Of a stretch of DNA of 64,000 nucleotides, positions 1 through 12,348 are shown one piece after another. The stretch is from Haliclona indistincta. Lineage: Eukaryota > Porifera > Demospongiae > Haplosclerida > Chalinidae. Below the pieces are notes generated by a model. That model was not told the origin of the DNA. It searched no databases and was given only the letters and a program-made list of their open reading frames with translations. How positions within the stretch are numbered: position 1 is the first letter of the stretch; the number at the start of each line of letters is the position of its first letter. Location: NCBI GenBank assembly GCA_964017065.1, contig OZ024784.1, positions 8,165,152 through 8,229,151 on the forward strand, in the 5' to 3' direction. Both the position numbers and the translations under genes were made by a program.

Positions 1-45
1 AGTGAGATAATAATAATAATAATTTGATTTAAAAGGAGACCATAC

Positions 46-802
46 TCTCCAATTCCATCAAAGATGGCTTCTCTACAAGTGCTGCCACTGTCTGTGTTAA
101 CACCACACTGGTAGAGAAGGAAGCTAACGAGTCATTATACTAATGTACCTACCAGAGTTAATAACAATGATGGCTTCAAATCCTTCAACACTTTACTGAT
201 CTATGGACACATGATAGCAATGGTATACAGTGATTGAACCAATGCCTTACCTCATCAGTAAAATAAACTTTGTCTAGATTATACTTCTTCTTGAAGTGCT
301 CTGGAGGTAGAATCCTGTGATACAACAAAGATTAATTTCACTGCAACTATCTCACTACCATTCTTACTCTCCCATCCAGATGGCATAATCTGGTGGTAGA
401 CGTTGTATAAACAAGACGGCTTGTCCAGTGCTGACTTGCAGTGCTCCAAAGCAGTCTGCCTCTGTCACTCCAAACAACCAGTGGAAATAGGACTCCTGGG
501 CAGGAATAAGTCAAGAATACAATACGGTTTTGTGATGCAAAAGTTTCAATGTACAATAACATGATGTCTGCATACATGCATGCACTGCAAGACCCGCCCA
601 CCTGTCTAAAGACCACATCAACGTCCGTGCAGTATCTCTGTTTCTGCTCTCCTCCCTGCAGTACCACTACAGCATCTCCCGGCACCTCTTCACACTGACA
701 CAGACGTTCTACCAAGCGACGTCGGTTATCAGCAAACATACGCATGGAAACTTTGAGGGTTTCATGACCCAGAGAAAAACAAGGCGCTTCACTAGAAGAC
801 AT
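46..802 (-). CDS. PEPD: Xaa-Pro dipeptidase (prolidase), N-terminal exons, gene cut by window edge
   Basis: Prolidase hydrolyses dipeptides with C-terminal proline or hydroxyproline in the cytosol. Five exons read on the minus strand: 602-802, 368-495, 251-314, 153-200 and about 46-107. Together they spell the N-terminal creatinase-like domain. Diagnostic stretches are LGHETLKVSMRMFADNRRR, VVLQGGEQKQRYCTDVD, SYFHWLFGVTEADCFGA, ILPPEHFKKKYNL and GVNTDSGSTCREAIFDGIG, all matching the animal prolidase family in order. The start at 802 gives the usual N-terminus. The metal-binding pita-bread domain lies beyond the left edge, so activity cannot be judged. The donor of the last exon is uncertain (41 or 46). 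The gene is divergent to IPO4 with 164 bp between start codons. Confidence 0.93.
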
Positions 803-966
803 TTATTTGAAGGATAAAAATAATGACATCAAAGCTTGTACAGAGATTGTACAGCAAATGCTTACACTTCATCAGCTATGCTGGCCATTTTTACAGTATC
901 AGTATCCGTCGCTCAAATTCCGTTTTCTTATCCGTCTGTTCTTGCACGGAATAGCACACGTGGGGA

Positions 967-1900
967 ATGGCAGAGGAGATCGAGTCAATATTGCAGCGGT
1001 TGCTGCTCCCTGATAGCGCTGTTATACGTCAGGTGAGCTCTTGTGCACTCTATAGAAGTGCTGCAATTGTTGCTTGTGTTATCTTTAGGCGACAGCTGAC
1101 CTACAGGCGTCTTACCAAAACCCAGCAATCGTGGGGGCACTGTGCCACATTCTGCGCGGTTCTCATAGTCCACAGGTGAACACTCAGCATGTATTTTATC
1201 ATTACTCAATACAACTACAATAGATACGTCAGCTTGCTGCTGTACTTCTGAGGAGGAAGATTGTCAAGTTATGGAGAGGACTAAGTGTGGAGGAGAAGAC
1301 GAGGTAGGGACACAGAAAGCAGTGTCTGCACTAATATATCACATGTTCTGTGCAGTATAAAGTCTATTTTACTCGAAAGTCTTGCTAATGAAACTGGGTA
1401 AGTAGCACAATATAATCACTGCCTTTGTAGATTCTTTTTTTTTTCTTGCAGGCATTTGGTTCGAGTGTCAGTAGCTTATCTGGTGAGTGCAATATGTGAT
1501 GCAACATGCATGTCTGCATGCTATTATGCAGGTTGGTGTGTTAGCCAACTATGAACTGGCTCACTCACAGTGGGTAGAACTGTTGCAGTTTATGCTGACT
1601 CACTGTCAGAGTGCTCAGCAGAGTGATAGAGAGGTACACGCTCTTCCACTTGACTCAATACTATATTGTTCCTTCAGATGGGTATGATGTTGATCAGCAC
1701 AGTACTAGAGTCAGCTGCTATTCAGGTATCATGGTTTATAATACCTAGCTATCTCATCTCATGGTTGTTCTCATGTAGCTACAGCCTCACATGTCTCAAC
1801 TACTGCAGCTAATGTCACAGGGTTTGGAGGACCAGTCCAGTAAGAATGTACCTTACTATGCGATCAAGTGAGTACACACCGCGGTAACTAACGGCCCAAT

Positions 1901-1948
<48 letters not shown>

Positions 1949-4900
1949 GTCTCTCACAGCAGCAGTGGAGTATATCCGACATGAGGATATGGTATGATGC
2001 TGACCATTTATCAGCAATAGGCAGTTTACATGTTCTCGCTTAGCAAAACTTTCAACTTCTTGTTCCGAAGTGCATGGCAGTTATCAAGTTACTGATAGTC
2101 CATGATGAGGTGAGTTACAGACTGGTCTACCTGCTTCCATTTCTGTGTGTTTGTAGAGTCATGCGTGTGAGGCAATGGAGTTATTTGATGAGATGATAGA
2201 ATGTGAGCTCTCACTGGTGGGACCACACTTGCAGCTCCTGGTGCAGTTTTGTCTAGAAGTATGTACTTAGTTTTAGTTACACGTTTATTTGTGCTAACGT
2301 CTGGCAATGCTGATGTCAAAAATTATCACTTGATCCACCATTAACATCAGGCTGTATGGTTTTTAAGGAGTTATTACCTCTCTCATCTAACACAAAGCCA
2401 CTTGATTCATTTTTACAAAATAATATGCAGCTAGAGTGCCATGACTAGATTGGTATACAAGTAATACGAGAAAATTAGTGATGTCATTGCGCCAGCCATT
2501 GACGTCCAGTCGTGTGGGTAAACAGCTAACTGAAATTTTATTAATGTGTACATGAATGTGTGTTTGATGTTAGTTATCTAGTTTCATTTTCACATTGTAT
2601 TTGTTTTTGTAGATTGCTAGTAACCAGGATCATGGTGACAGCATTCGTGTCAAGGCACTCTCATTTATATCTTGGCTTGTGACCCTTAAGAAACGAGTGA
2701 GTCATTATGAACACAGCACTCATAATAATATAACTCTTTCTATAGACACTCATCAAGCGAGGTCTACTCATGCCCATCCTTCATACCCTCTTGCCCATCA
2801 TGGCTTCTCCCATTGACCCTGATGAGCAAGAAGAGGAGGAGGAGCTTGATGCTGACAGCTCACGTAGACCATTTAAGTTTGCATCACAAGTGAGTAAACA
2901 TGAGTACAGTGTGTTCAGTAAATTTAAAATTGTCATTATAAGCATAATAATGTCTTTCTACGCTAGGTACTTGATGTGCTGGCACTCCATTTGCCTCCTG
3001 AAAAAATCTTCACACCAGTGGTGAGAAAGACACAGTAATCATGATTGTGGTACATACCAATGATAGATAGCATCTTGTCATGTTAGATTATAATGTGTTG
3101 AATAATAGGTTATTTATACGTAATGAGAGCAGTGTTTGCATTTGTACAAGAGATATTTATCCCTCCTCAGGCTCAACTGATACAGCCATGGTTGGTTAGT
3201 CAGAACTGTCATGAGAGAAAGGCTGCACTGATAGCAGTGGCTGTGATGAGTGAGGGGTGTGCAATACACATCAAATCAACGTGAGTCAAACACATCATGA
3301 ATCTTATCTATACTGCATGAGATTGTGTCATAATTTTGCACCCATTATACTTATAGTACCAAGAGGTTATCTAACCTAACAGCAAGTGAGCATGCAACTC
3401 CTGATACAGTATTATAGACAACAGCATAATGCCGAGTGTTGTTATGAAATCATACATAAACCTATGAAGGATAGTACTAGCAGTGTGTTATTATGAAGGA
3501 TAGTACTAGCAGTGTGTTATTATGAAGGATAGTACTAGCAGTGTGTTATTATGAAGGATAGTACTAGCAGTGTGTTATTATGAAGGATAGTACTAGCAGT
3601 GTGTTATTATGAAGGATAGTACTAGCAGTGTGTTATTATGAAGGATAGTACTAGCAGTGTGTTATTATGAAGGATAGTACTAGCAGTGTGTTATTATGAA
3701 GGATAGTACTAGCAGTGTGTTATTATGAAGGATAGTACTAGCAGTGTGTTATTATGAAGGATAGTACTAGCAGTGTGTTATTATGAAGGATAGTACTAGC
3801 AGTGTGTTATTATGAAGGATAGTACTAGCAGTGTGTTATTATGAAGGATAGTACTAGCAGTGTGTTATTATGAAGGATAGTACTAGCAGTGTGTTATTAT
3901 GAAGGATAGTACTAGCAGTGTGTTATTATGAAGGATAGTACTAGCAGTGTGTTATTATGAAGGATAGTACTAGCAGTGTGTTATTATGAAGGATAGTACT
4001 AGCAGTGTGTTATTATGAAGGATAGTACTAGCAGTGTGTTATTATGAAGGATAGTACTAGCAGTGTGTTATTATGAAGGATAGTACTAGCAGTGTGTTAT
4101 TATGAAGGATAGTACAGCAGTGTGTTATTATGTACAGGTGTTTGTCTGATGTGGTGCAGCTGGTGTATAGAGGACTCAATGATGGAGAGAGGATAGTGAG
4201 GAATGCTGCACTATTTGCACTTGGACAGCTTTCAGAGCACTTGCAGGTACTGACCCACTGGAAAGTACAGTAGGTCTATAGGCTTTTTGTTTCTCTCTTA
4301 TCTTAGACGGAAGTTGTCAAATTCAGTGCCGAACTGCTGCCAGCATTGTTCCAGTTTCTCGACCATTCACTATCCACTTCAACTCAGAGCAAATCCAGCA
4401 TATCACGAGTGTTCTATGCTCTTGAGACTTTCTCTGAAAACCTTGGTGTGTTTGCAGTACATGTACAAAGTTTACATTACATAGTGTTTCTTATTCCTTT
4501 TTAAGTACAAAATATTTGTATCTTGACATCGCATAAGATGTAATAATTCTGTTTTTTCACATGTTGTATCTCTTCTTAGGCTCTTCACTATTGCCTCATG
4601 TTCCTGGGCTGATGGAGAAATTGCTTCTTGTATTGTCTGAGCAGTATGTGAGTACTATGATGTCATCATTGTGTAACCAGCCTTGTTACTATTAATAGGA
4701 CATTCACCTGAAAGAACTTGCTGTCAGTGCAATTGGCGCTGTTGGTATGTCACATGACTGTCATAGGATATGTCTGTTACACATTATTATAGCTAATGCA
4801 ATCAAGTCTGATTTTGCACCATACTTTACCAGAACAGTAGAAGAGTTGAAGGTATTTCTGTTTCATGGTGTGCTTGTGTGTCATCTACAATCTATCTTAT

Positions 4901-7900
4901 TCACAGAAATACCTCGCTCTGCCCTATCATCAAGATCATCTGTTATTGCAAGCACAAGCAGTTGGTGAGAGTGTCTTTAAAAATTGACATATTTTTGATC
5001 ATTTCTGTTTTACTCAGACACACTTGGTACACTTGCTAGGACAGTTGGACCAGAACAGTTCTCATTCATCACTGAGGACAGCATACTGCTGGGTGTGGTC
5101 AGTGCTTGCTATATTGTCATTCATGATTGGATTATGTTTCTTTTTCTTTGTGAAGGAATTGATCAAATCTACTGATCCTGATCTCAGAAGATCAGTGTAC
5201 GTTCCTGCACATTGGTAGTTGTATATAGATTAATGTGTTTTGTAGGTATGGTATGCTGGCATCAGTATCTACTGTTGGTGGAATTGTGCTGTCCAAGTAC
5301 TTGGAGACTATTGTACCAAGAATGCTAGAGTCACTACGCTCACAAGAGGGAGTACAGGTACGGTTAGCGGACACTCTTCTTAGTGCTATAATACAATAGA
5401 CACTTCCCGATATAATAATGTACAGCTTTATTGGGCCCAATGCTGTCTCTTGTTCCACTGTATAATCACCATAGTGTGCATCACTGAATTCCGGTGTGTC
5501 TCAAGACAGTGGTAGGAATGTAAACTAATGCACACTCTAGTGTTCAAATGAAGGAAGCACTACATTCTCTGCCTCATCTTGCTCTCTTCTATTGAGAGCT
5601 TGTTTAGTTTTGCATGCTATTGTTACAAGCATTAAATACAGTCTACTGTACGTACAGGTCCATTATGCATCCAACATTGGTTCATTCTTGGACTTTGATA
5701 AGAATCAGACCAACTCTTCTCTTGACGACTCACAGCAGAGCCTGGACGACGATGGAGACATTGAAGGGTGTGTGTGTGACTGTGAGAGTGATAAGTTGCT
5801 GGGTGATAATATTATTGCAGCTATTCTGTTGAGAATGCCTATTTAGAGGAGAAGGAGGACACTTGTAACGCCATTGCCGAAATGATGGAAAATCTCGGGT
5901 AAACCACCTATCCATTCTCTCAGCTATACTCGTTCTTTGCCAGATCACACTTCTTACCGTATATGGATGACTGCTACAAAGAGTTGGATAGTCTCACCGA
6001 GGTACCATACTAGTAGCCAATATTGTAGTGTAAATGAACAAATCATCTGAGTATATTATTGTTATCCTCCAGCACTCATCAGAAGATATCAGGAAAGCTG
6101 CAATAAATGCTCAAGGCAGAATGTGTGCTGTGTGGTATCGTGTACTAGTAGAGGGTAACCATTCAGAAGATGACAGAGCCAACCTCAGCAAGTGCTTGTG
6201 TCATCTTGTACTGTTGTCATTTTGATTATTTCCAGAGCTTCTAGTCAATGTGACGTTAGCTTCAATGGGAGCTATTGTGAGAACAGACATGGAGAGAAGT
6301 GTTGTCATTGCAACACTAGAAACACTCGAGGATGTACTCAAGGTAAAAGTTGTTATTGAAAAGTAGTTTTATGTACTGTTACTTGTCTGGGACCACATTG
6401 AGAGTTTAGCAATGATCCTTATCTAACTACTATTACTTTATAGCACGTTTATCTGCACTTTATATTATGATTTTACCTGTGGTTTGGGGTCATTTGTGCA
6501 GTCACTAAAGAAGGTCGAATTTCCTGTTGAAGTAAAGGTGCTGGAGAGTGTTCTGGTATCAGTGGAAGATGTGCTAGAGAGGAAGGTGAGAGTTGTGAGG
6601 GAGGGATGATGGTAAAGCTGACTGTGTGTTGCAGGCCGAGTGTCAAGGAGTGGAGGACGAGGAAGGAGGAGGAGAAGGTGATGATGAGGAGGGAGGGTGT
6701 GTGGCAGAGTATGATGGTCTGCTACTGGAGTGTGCTGGCAGTGTGTTAGGACCACTAACTAGTGTGGTGGGCGGGGCTACTATCCTGCCTAGACTGGTCA
6801 AAATTATTCAACTTCTCCAGAACAAACTAGTGAGAAACACTGAGGATAATTTGTCTAGTTTTGTATAAGGGTGTAGTCATCTTTGAAAAGACTGTTTAGT
6901 CCTATGAATTACACTCTGCATGTCTACTAGAGTATTGGTGTGAGACACAGTTTCCCATTGTATAGGCTGGTAATAAGAGCAGTGTAAGTGAGCGATCATT
7001 TGCTGTTGGAACACTGGCTGAGGTAATACCATGTTGTGGCGATAATGTAATGATGATGTCATGCATGCAGATAGTTGAAGGGATGGGGTCTCACTCCACT
7101 CAACTCATGAACCTCCTGCCATTATTCATGCAATGTTTGAGTGATTGTGAGGATGAGGTGGTCAGTAATTCAGTGTTTGGACTTGGTCTACTGGCATCTC
7201 TAGCTATGCCTGCTGTGTTAAGGTATCATTGCAGTCTGTTAACAATATTATTTCATATTCTCTTAGTCACTATCCCACTATTCTACAAGCTCTGTTCAAG
7301 TTAGCTCAGACTAGACCACACGGCCGTCTCATTGACAATGTGTGTGGTGCTGTGTGCCGCATGGTAGTCGCACAGAAGGACAAAGTTCCACTCGATCAGG
7401 TATGTCACTCTAAAATAGACACTTCATAATGGATGGTCCCATTGCAGTTGTACATGCATGTACATAGTGATCACAGTGTGCTGTCATTCTCAAACTTGTG
7501 TAGGTGGTTCCAGTGTTGCTACACAACCTTCCCCTCAAGGAAGACATGGAGGAAAACAAAACAGTCTACAGCTGCCTCTTTCAACTACTGCAGGAAGACT
7601 GCATCACAGTGAGTAGTAGTACACCCAGTCTGTAGAATACTCCTTGTCACTTCTTCCTGTCAGGTTATGCAGAATCTTCATCTTGTGCTGCGAACATTTG
7701 CTCTTGACCTATCACCATCTTCGAGACTATCTCAAGGTACACTCTCGTACACACATACTCAATATGTGTACACACGCTCTTTAGAGCTCCAGACCCAGAT
7801 TATGGAGGTGACAGCTGCTCTCTGCTCTCAACGCCCCCAGCAATTCCAGAAAGCACTTTCTCTTCTTCCTCAAGAACAAGCTGTTCTATTAACATCAGTA

Positions 7901-7918
7901 TTTAACAACCCTTCATGA
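967..7918 (+). CDS. IPO4: Importin-4, nuclear transport receptor of the importin-beta family
   Basis: Importin-4 carries histones, ribosomal proteins and other basic cargoes into the nucleus through RanGTP-regulated HEAT repeats. About 25 short exons can be followed from MAEEIESILQRLLLPDS (967) to the end ALSLLPQEQAVLLTSVF and stop at 7918. Landmarks in human IPO4 order: IRQLAAVLLRRK (near 1224), the acidic insert DEQEEEEELDADSS (near 2821), VRNAALFALGQLSEHLQ (near 4195), KELAVSALGAVG (near 4709), a second acidic stretch at 5695-5765, SERSFAVGTLAE (near 6990) and the C-terminal EDMEENKTVYSCLFQLL region (near 7540). The predicted length agrees with the family's roughly 1,080 residues. Introns are mostly 50-150 bp. 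Two carry repeats: TG at 1904-1946, and a 29-bp minisatellite at 3463-4130. AATAAA occurs at 7997-8002. It is convergent with TMEM208. Confidence 0.95.
1904..1946. repeat. (TG)n microsatellite ending at an IPO4 3' splice site
   Basis: About 21 uninterrupted GT units run straight into the acceptor AG at 1947-1948, so the repeat stands where a pyrimidine tract would normally be. The exon begins at 1949 and continues the IPO4 frame (SLTAAVEYIRHEDM). Confidence 0.93.
3463..4130. repeat. 29-bp minisatellite, about 23 near-identical tandem copies, in an IPO4 intron
   Basis: The unit (TATGAAGGATAGTACTAGCA followed by GTGTGTTAT) repeats head to tail for 668 bp with essentially no variation until the last copy, which lacks one T. 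The next IPO4 exon starts just after it, at the CAG near 4137. The near-perfect identity implies recent expansion or ongoing homogenisation. Each unit carries TACTAG and CAG, which resemble branch-point and acceptor cores, but no pyrimidine tract. Confidence 0.97.
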
Positions 7919-8088
7919 CTTGTGAACTGAAAGATTCTACCAAGTTGAAAGTGTAAATATCAGCACTAAAATTGATTTTGTTGTATTTTGAGTAAAAATA
8001 AATTCATGTAAAGAATTTTGGAGAAGTTATGAAAGAGGATATAAGATACATAATCAGCTGTTTATTTTTCTTCTAGTTATTCCTCGCA

Positions 8089-8955
8089 TCATCTACCTTT
8101 CATGTATTTGACTTTCTGCTTCTTTCCCTTCTCTTTGCCTGTCCCTTCTCCCACTGGTTCTGAACCAGCTTGAAACCATGGCCACAAAAACAGTGTCCAT
8201 ATCTTGTAGAAACTGTATCCTGGCACCTGAGTAAGAACCACTGTAGATCACTTTCTAACTAGCTACCTGGCTTACCAATAGCCAGAATAACCACAGCTTG
8301 TTACTGAGTGCTGACATAACCTGTAGTATGCTGATTAGGATTACAACATCCTTGCTGTACCTGTGATTGATAACAATACATGATGTGGACATTCATTCCT
8401 GGAATGCATGCAGTGATAACGAGCAGTGTGCCAGGGCCCTATGGACTCCTGATATTAGGCTAAGACTTTCAGTGTAACGTTACGACCTATATTAACATTC
8501 TACACTCACTCTCCAACCCAGGAGTTGTTAATCTCTAGTTCAGAGCCAGCCAAGTGTCTCAACATCCAATGAGCAGCAGCATGATGCAACCCAGCAAATA
8601 CCACCCAAAACTAAATAAACAAACATGGAACATCAGAAATTAGTTATTGATAATCTGTGACAAACAACAGTGAATGTAACTGACCACACTCCATAGGCTA
8701 AACCCCAGCCACCAAGTCCATATTATAATATGTGCAATCTGGATTATCTGATGAGAAAACACATGCCATATGGGATAGTGGCAAATTAAGACATGCAGTG
8801 CTCACAGATGCCACTCCTGTGAATTTCCAGTAGAAAGATAGTGTCTCACTGTTGTCTTTGTTAATCTCTTTCTGACCTTTCTTTCTCTCTTTAGGCTGGA
8901 AAACACAGTGATTATTATTGTAGATTGACCCTAGCCTTGCTTTACTCACTGGCAT
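8089..8955 (-). CDS. TMEM208: TMEM208 / SND2-like ER membrane protein
   Basis: TMEM208 is a small ER membrane protein of the SND targeting route for membrane proteins. Exons on the minus strand: a first coding exon of only ATGCCA (8955), then KERKKGQKEINKDNSETLSFYW (8824-8901; compare the human KQIFEENRETLKFY region), then IWTWWLGFSLWSV (near 8695), FWVVFAGLHHAAAHWM (near 8590) and the C-terminal exon SFYKIWTLFLWPWF followed by a lysine-rich tail ending VKYMKGR and stop at 8089. Exons between 8225 and 8500 were not all resolved. Hydrophobic helices and a basic C-terminus fit the family. It is divergent to FAU (157 bp between starts) and convergent with IPO4. Confidence 0.82.
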
Positions 8956-9015
8956 TGTTTACTCTAAATAACGCGCTACTTATTCAATTCCAATTAATGC
9001 GCGTCAACTTCACTT

Positions 9016-9024
9016 TGCGCATGC
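9016..9024. promoter_or_regulatory. NRF1-like site in the TMEM208/FAU divergent promoter
   Basis: TGCGCATGC, the core of the palindromic NRF1 consensus, lies between the two start codons, 89 bp before the FAU ATG. Assignment is by motif only. Confidence 0.4.
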
Positions 9025-9112
9025 TCAGCTGTTGCACTCGTGTGTTGCAATTCTTCTTGTTCGCCATTTATAATACAGAGAAGGCGATCACAACATCAGT
9101 GGTGAAATCAAG

Positions 9113-10346
<1,234 letters not shown>

Positions 10347-11270
10347 GAACTGGACAGTGGAAACTCCTTATCTGATCATATTATTGTCTTGACTTGTAAC
10401 TTGCTTGTAATAAGAGTTAGTAAACCATTGTTCTGGGCGTGGTGAATAGTATCCGGAGTGCGTGCACGGAATTCTATAAATAGAGTTCTATTTTTTGTCT
10501 CGCTAACGGAAGTACCGCGGGTATCAGGTGAGCTCAGCACAGCTCTGTAAACCGCCACCCCAAGAGCTAAACGACCCGGCTACTGTCATCTGAACGACTG
10601 AATTGAGCACGATAAGCTGGTTGAAAGGCAGAGTGAACCAGTGAGTGAATTACTTGCCTTAAAGGGGTGTCTGCGTGCCCTTGTGAATACTGATATCTAG
10701 CATTCCTCTGTCAGTACCGCAAGCGTACCGAAGCAACCCTTGCCAGAGGGAGGGTTGCTGGGCTGTATTATCCGGGTAGCAATGGTGCCAGTTATGTATA
10801 TAGCTGTCCTACAATGTCTAATAAACCTTACTTTGTGGCTATGAACCTGTAGCTAGCCATTTATAATAATGATTATGATGCTTTTGATAAATGCGTCTGT
10901 CTATGTAACCATGATATAGCTAGCTATGAATGTCTCATTCCTACTCTCTCCCACTTTCTTTTCTGTGTTTGTTACGTATATACACACCTGGTTGGTTACA
11001 AAATCAGTTTACATACACAGGCTGGGGATAGTGTATATGCACACTATGCACATTAGTGTAACCTCAAGGCTGGGCCTATCTTCTAGTGTACTGTATGTGG
11101 GTGCATCTGGTTGCATGATAAATCTAAGCCTTCAATGTTGGTGTTCTTGTACTGTATGTATTCTAAATGTGTTGACCATATTCTCTCCTCTCTCCTTCTT
11201 TCCATCTCTCTTTCTGTATCTTTTCTCCACTTCTTGTATTCCAGCAAGTATAGCAGAGTAGCGTCTTTCA
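10347..11270. other. FAU 3' region and RAP2 5' leader/intron
   Basis: No coding region seen. A TATA-like TATAAATA at 10475-10482, a possible donor (TATCAG/GTGAGC near 10529) and a pyrimidine-rich acceptor ending TTCCAG near 11244, 27 bp before the RAP2 start, suggest a noncoding first exon with an intron of about 0.7 kb. The exon model is inferred. Confidence 0.4.
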
Positions 11271-11813
11271 ATGAAGGAGTACAAGATCGTAGTGCTGGGG
11301 TCAGGTGGGGTTGGCAAGAGTGCACTTACAGTTCGATTTGTAGCCGGCCAATTTGTGGAGAAGTATGACCCGACGATTGAGGATTTCTATCGTAAAGAGA
11401 TTGACATAGATGGATTACCTGGGGTTATAGAAATATTGGATACTGCTGGAACTGAGCAATTTGCATCAATGCGTGACTTATACATCAAGAACGGACAAGG
11501 CTTCATCCTGGTATACTCCATCATCAACCAACAATCCTTTATCGATGTACAACCGTTACGAGATCAGATTCTTCGAGTAAAAGGTGTTCAAACGGCTCCT
11601 ATGTTACTCGTTGGGAATAAATGCGATTTGGAAGCAGAGAGATCGGTCACTGCACGTGATGGTCAAATGTTAGCACAAGAGTGGGGGATACCTTTCTTTG
11701 AAACATCAGCCAAAACTAAGCACAACGTCCACCTAATGTTCCATGAAGTTGTTCGAGAGGTTATTAAGAGCAAGACAAAACAAAGCGATAGTTCGTGTTG
11801 CACATTATTATGA
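11271..11813 (+). CDS. RAP2: Rap2-type small GTPase, single coding exon
   Basis: Rap2 GTPases switch between GDP and GTP forms at membranes to control adhesion, cytoskeleton and kinase signalling. The 180-residue frame has every Ras-fold motif: P-loop GSGGVGKS, switch [25 protein letters not shown] and ETSAK. Phe at effector position 39 is the Rap2 hallmark (Rap1 has Ser), and Thr replaces Ras Gln61 as in all Raps. The C-terminus SSCCTLL has tandem cysteines (for palmitate plus prenyl) and a CAAX box ending in Leu, typical of geranylgeranylation. The coding region is intronless, unlike all its neighbours. A 5' UTR intron is likely. Confidence 0.93.
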   Translation: MKEYKIVVLGSGGVGKSALTVRFVAGQFVEKYDPTIEDFYRKEIDIDGLPGVIEILDTAGTEQFASMRDLYIKNGQGFILVYSIINQQSFIDVQPLRDQILRVKGVQTAPMLLVGNKCDLEAERSVTARDGQMLAQEWGIPFFETSAKTKHNVHLMFHEVVREVIKSKTKQSDSSCCTLL

Positions 11814-12348
11814 GTTCTGCTCGCCCTCCTCCCCCCACGTCCCAGAACTTCTTGATGTCCTTCTCTCTCTATCAATAGTTTTATAGACTGTGGTTTGGTG
11901 GTACATTCTTTTATCTCTTCTCAAATTGTATTGTGTTGTTAACTGCACGTGTTGTACTCTCCTGTACGCATGTCAGAGAGTAATTATCATCATTATTATT
12001 ATTATTTAAAAAGTTAGCGGCAAGTTACCAAGAAAATGTGCGTATGTGTACCTTTGTGTTTAACTGCTGTACATAATATTCTAATAGGTGATAATTATTA
12101 TTACTAGTTTGTTTATGGAAATGATAAATTAGTACATTGTGGCCAGTTCCTCAATACCAATTGGTACTTATATTTGTGGTACCAACAGAGAACTCTGAAG
12201 GTATTTGCTGACATCACAACCACAATACAAGACATTGTCTACAAGAATGTGGCTTTGTGTATCCACAATGAGCAGTTGATATCTTTTAAATTAGAACAAT
12301 AGTTTATTATGAATTCAACAATAAGTGGAAATAAAATAATCTAGTCAT
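11814..12348. other. Convergent 3' region between RAP2 and the PUB-ZnF gene
   Basis: AT-rich, with no open frame of note. TTTATT at 12303-12308 is an AATAAA on the minus strand, 41 bp beyond the stop of the PUB-ZnF gene, and probably its polyadenylation signal. Confidence 0.5.

Noticed and set aside
3463..4130. Regular 29-bp repeats resembling a CRISPR array
   Set aside because: The units abut with no spacers, inside an intron of a eukaryotic gene; it is a minisatellite.
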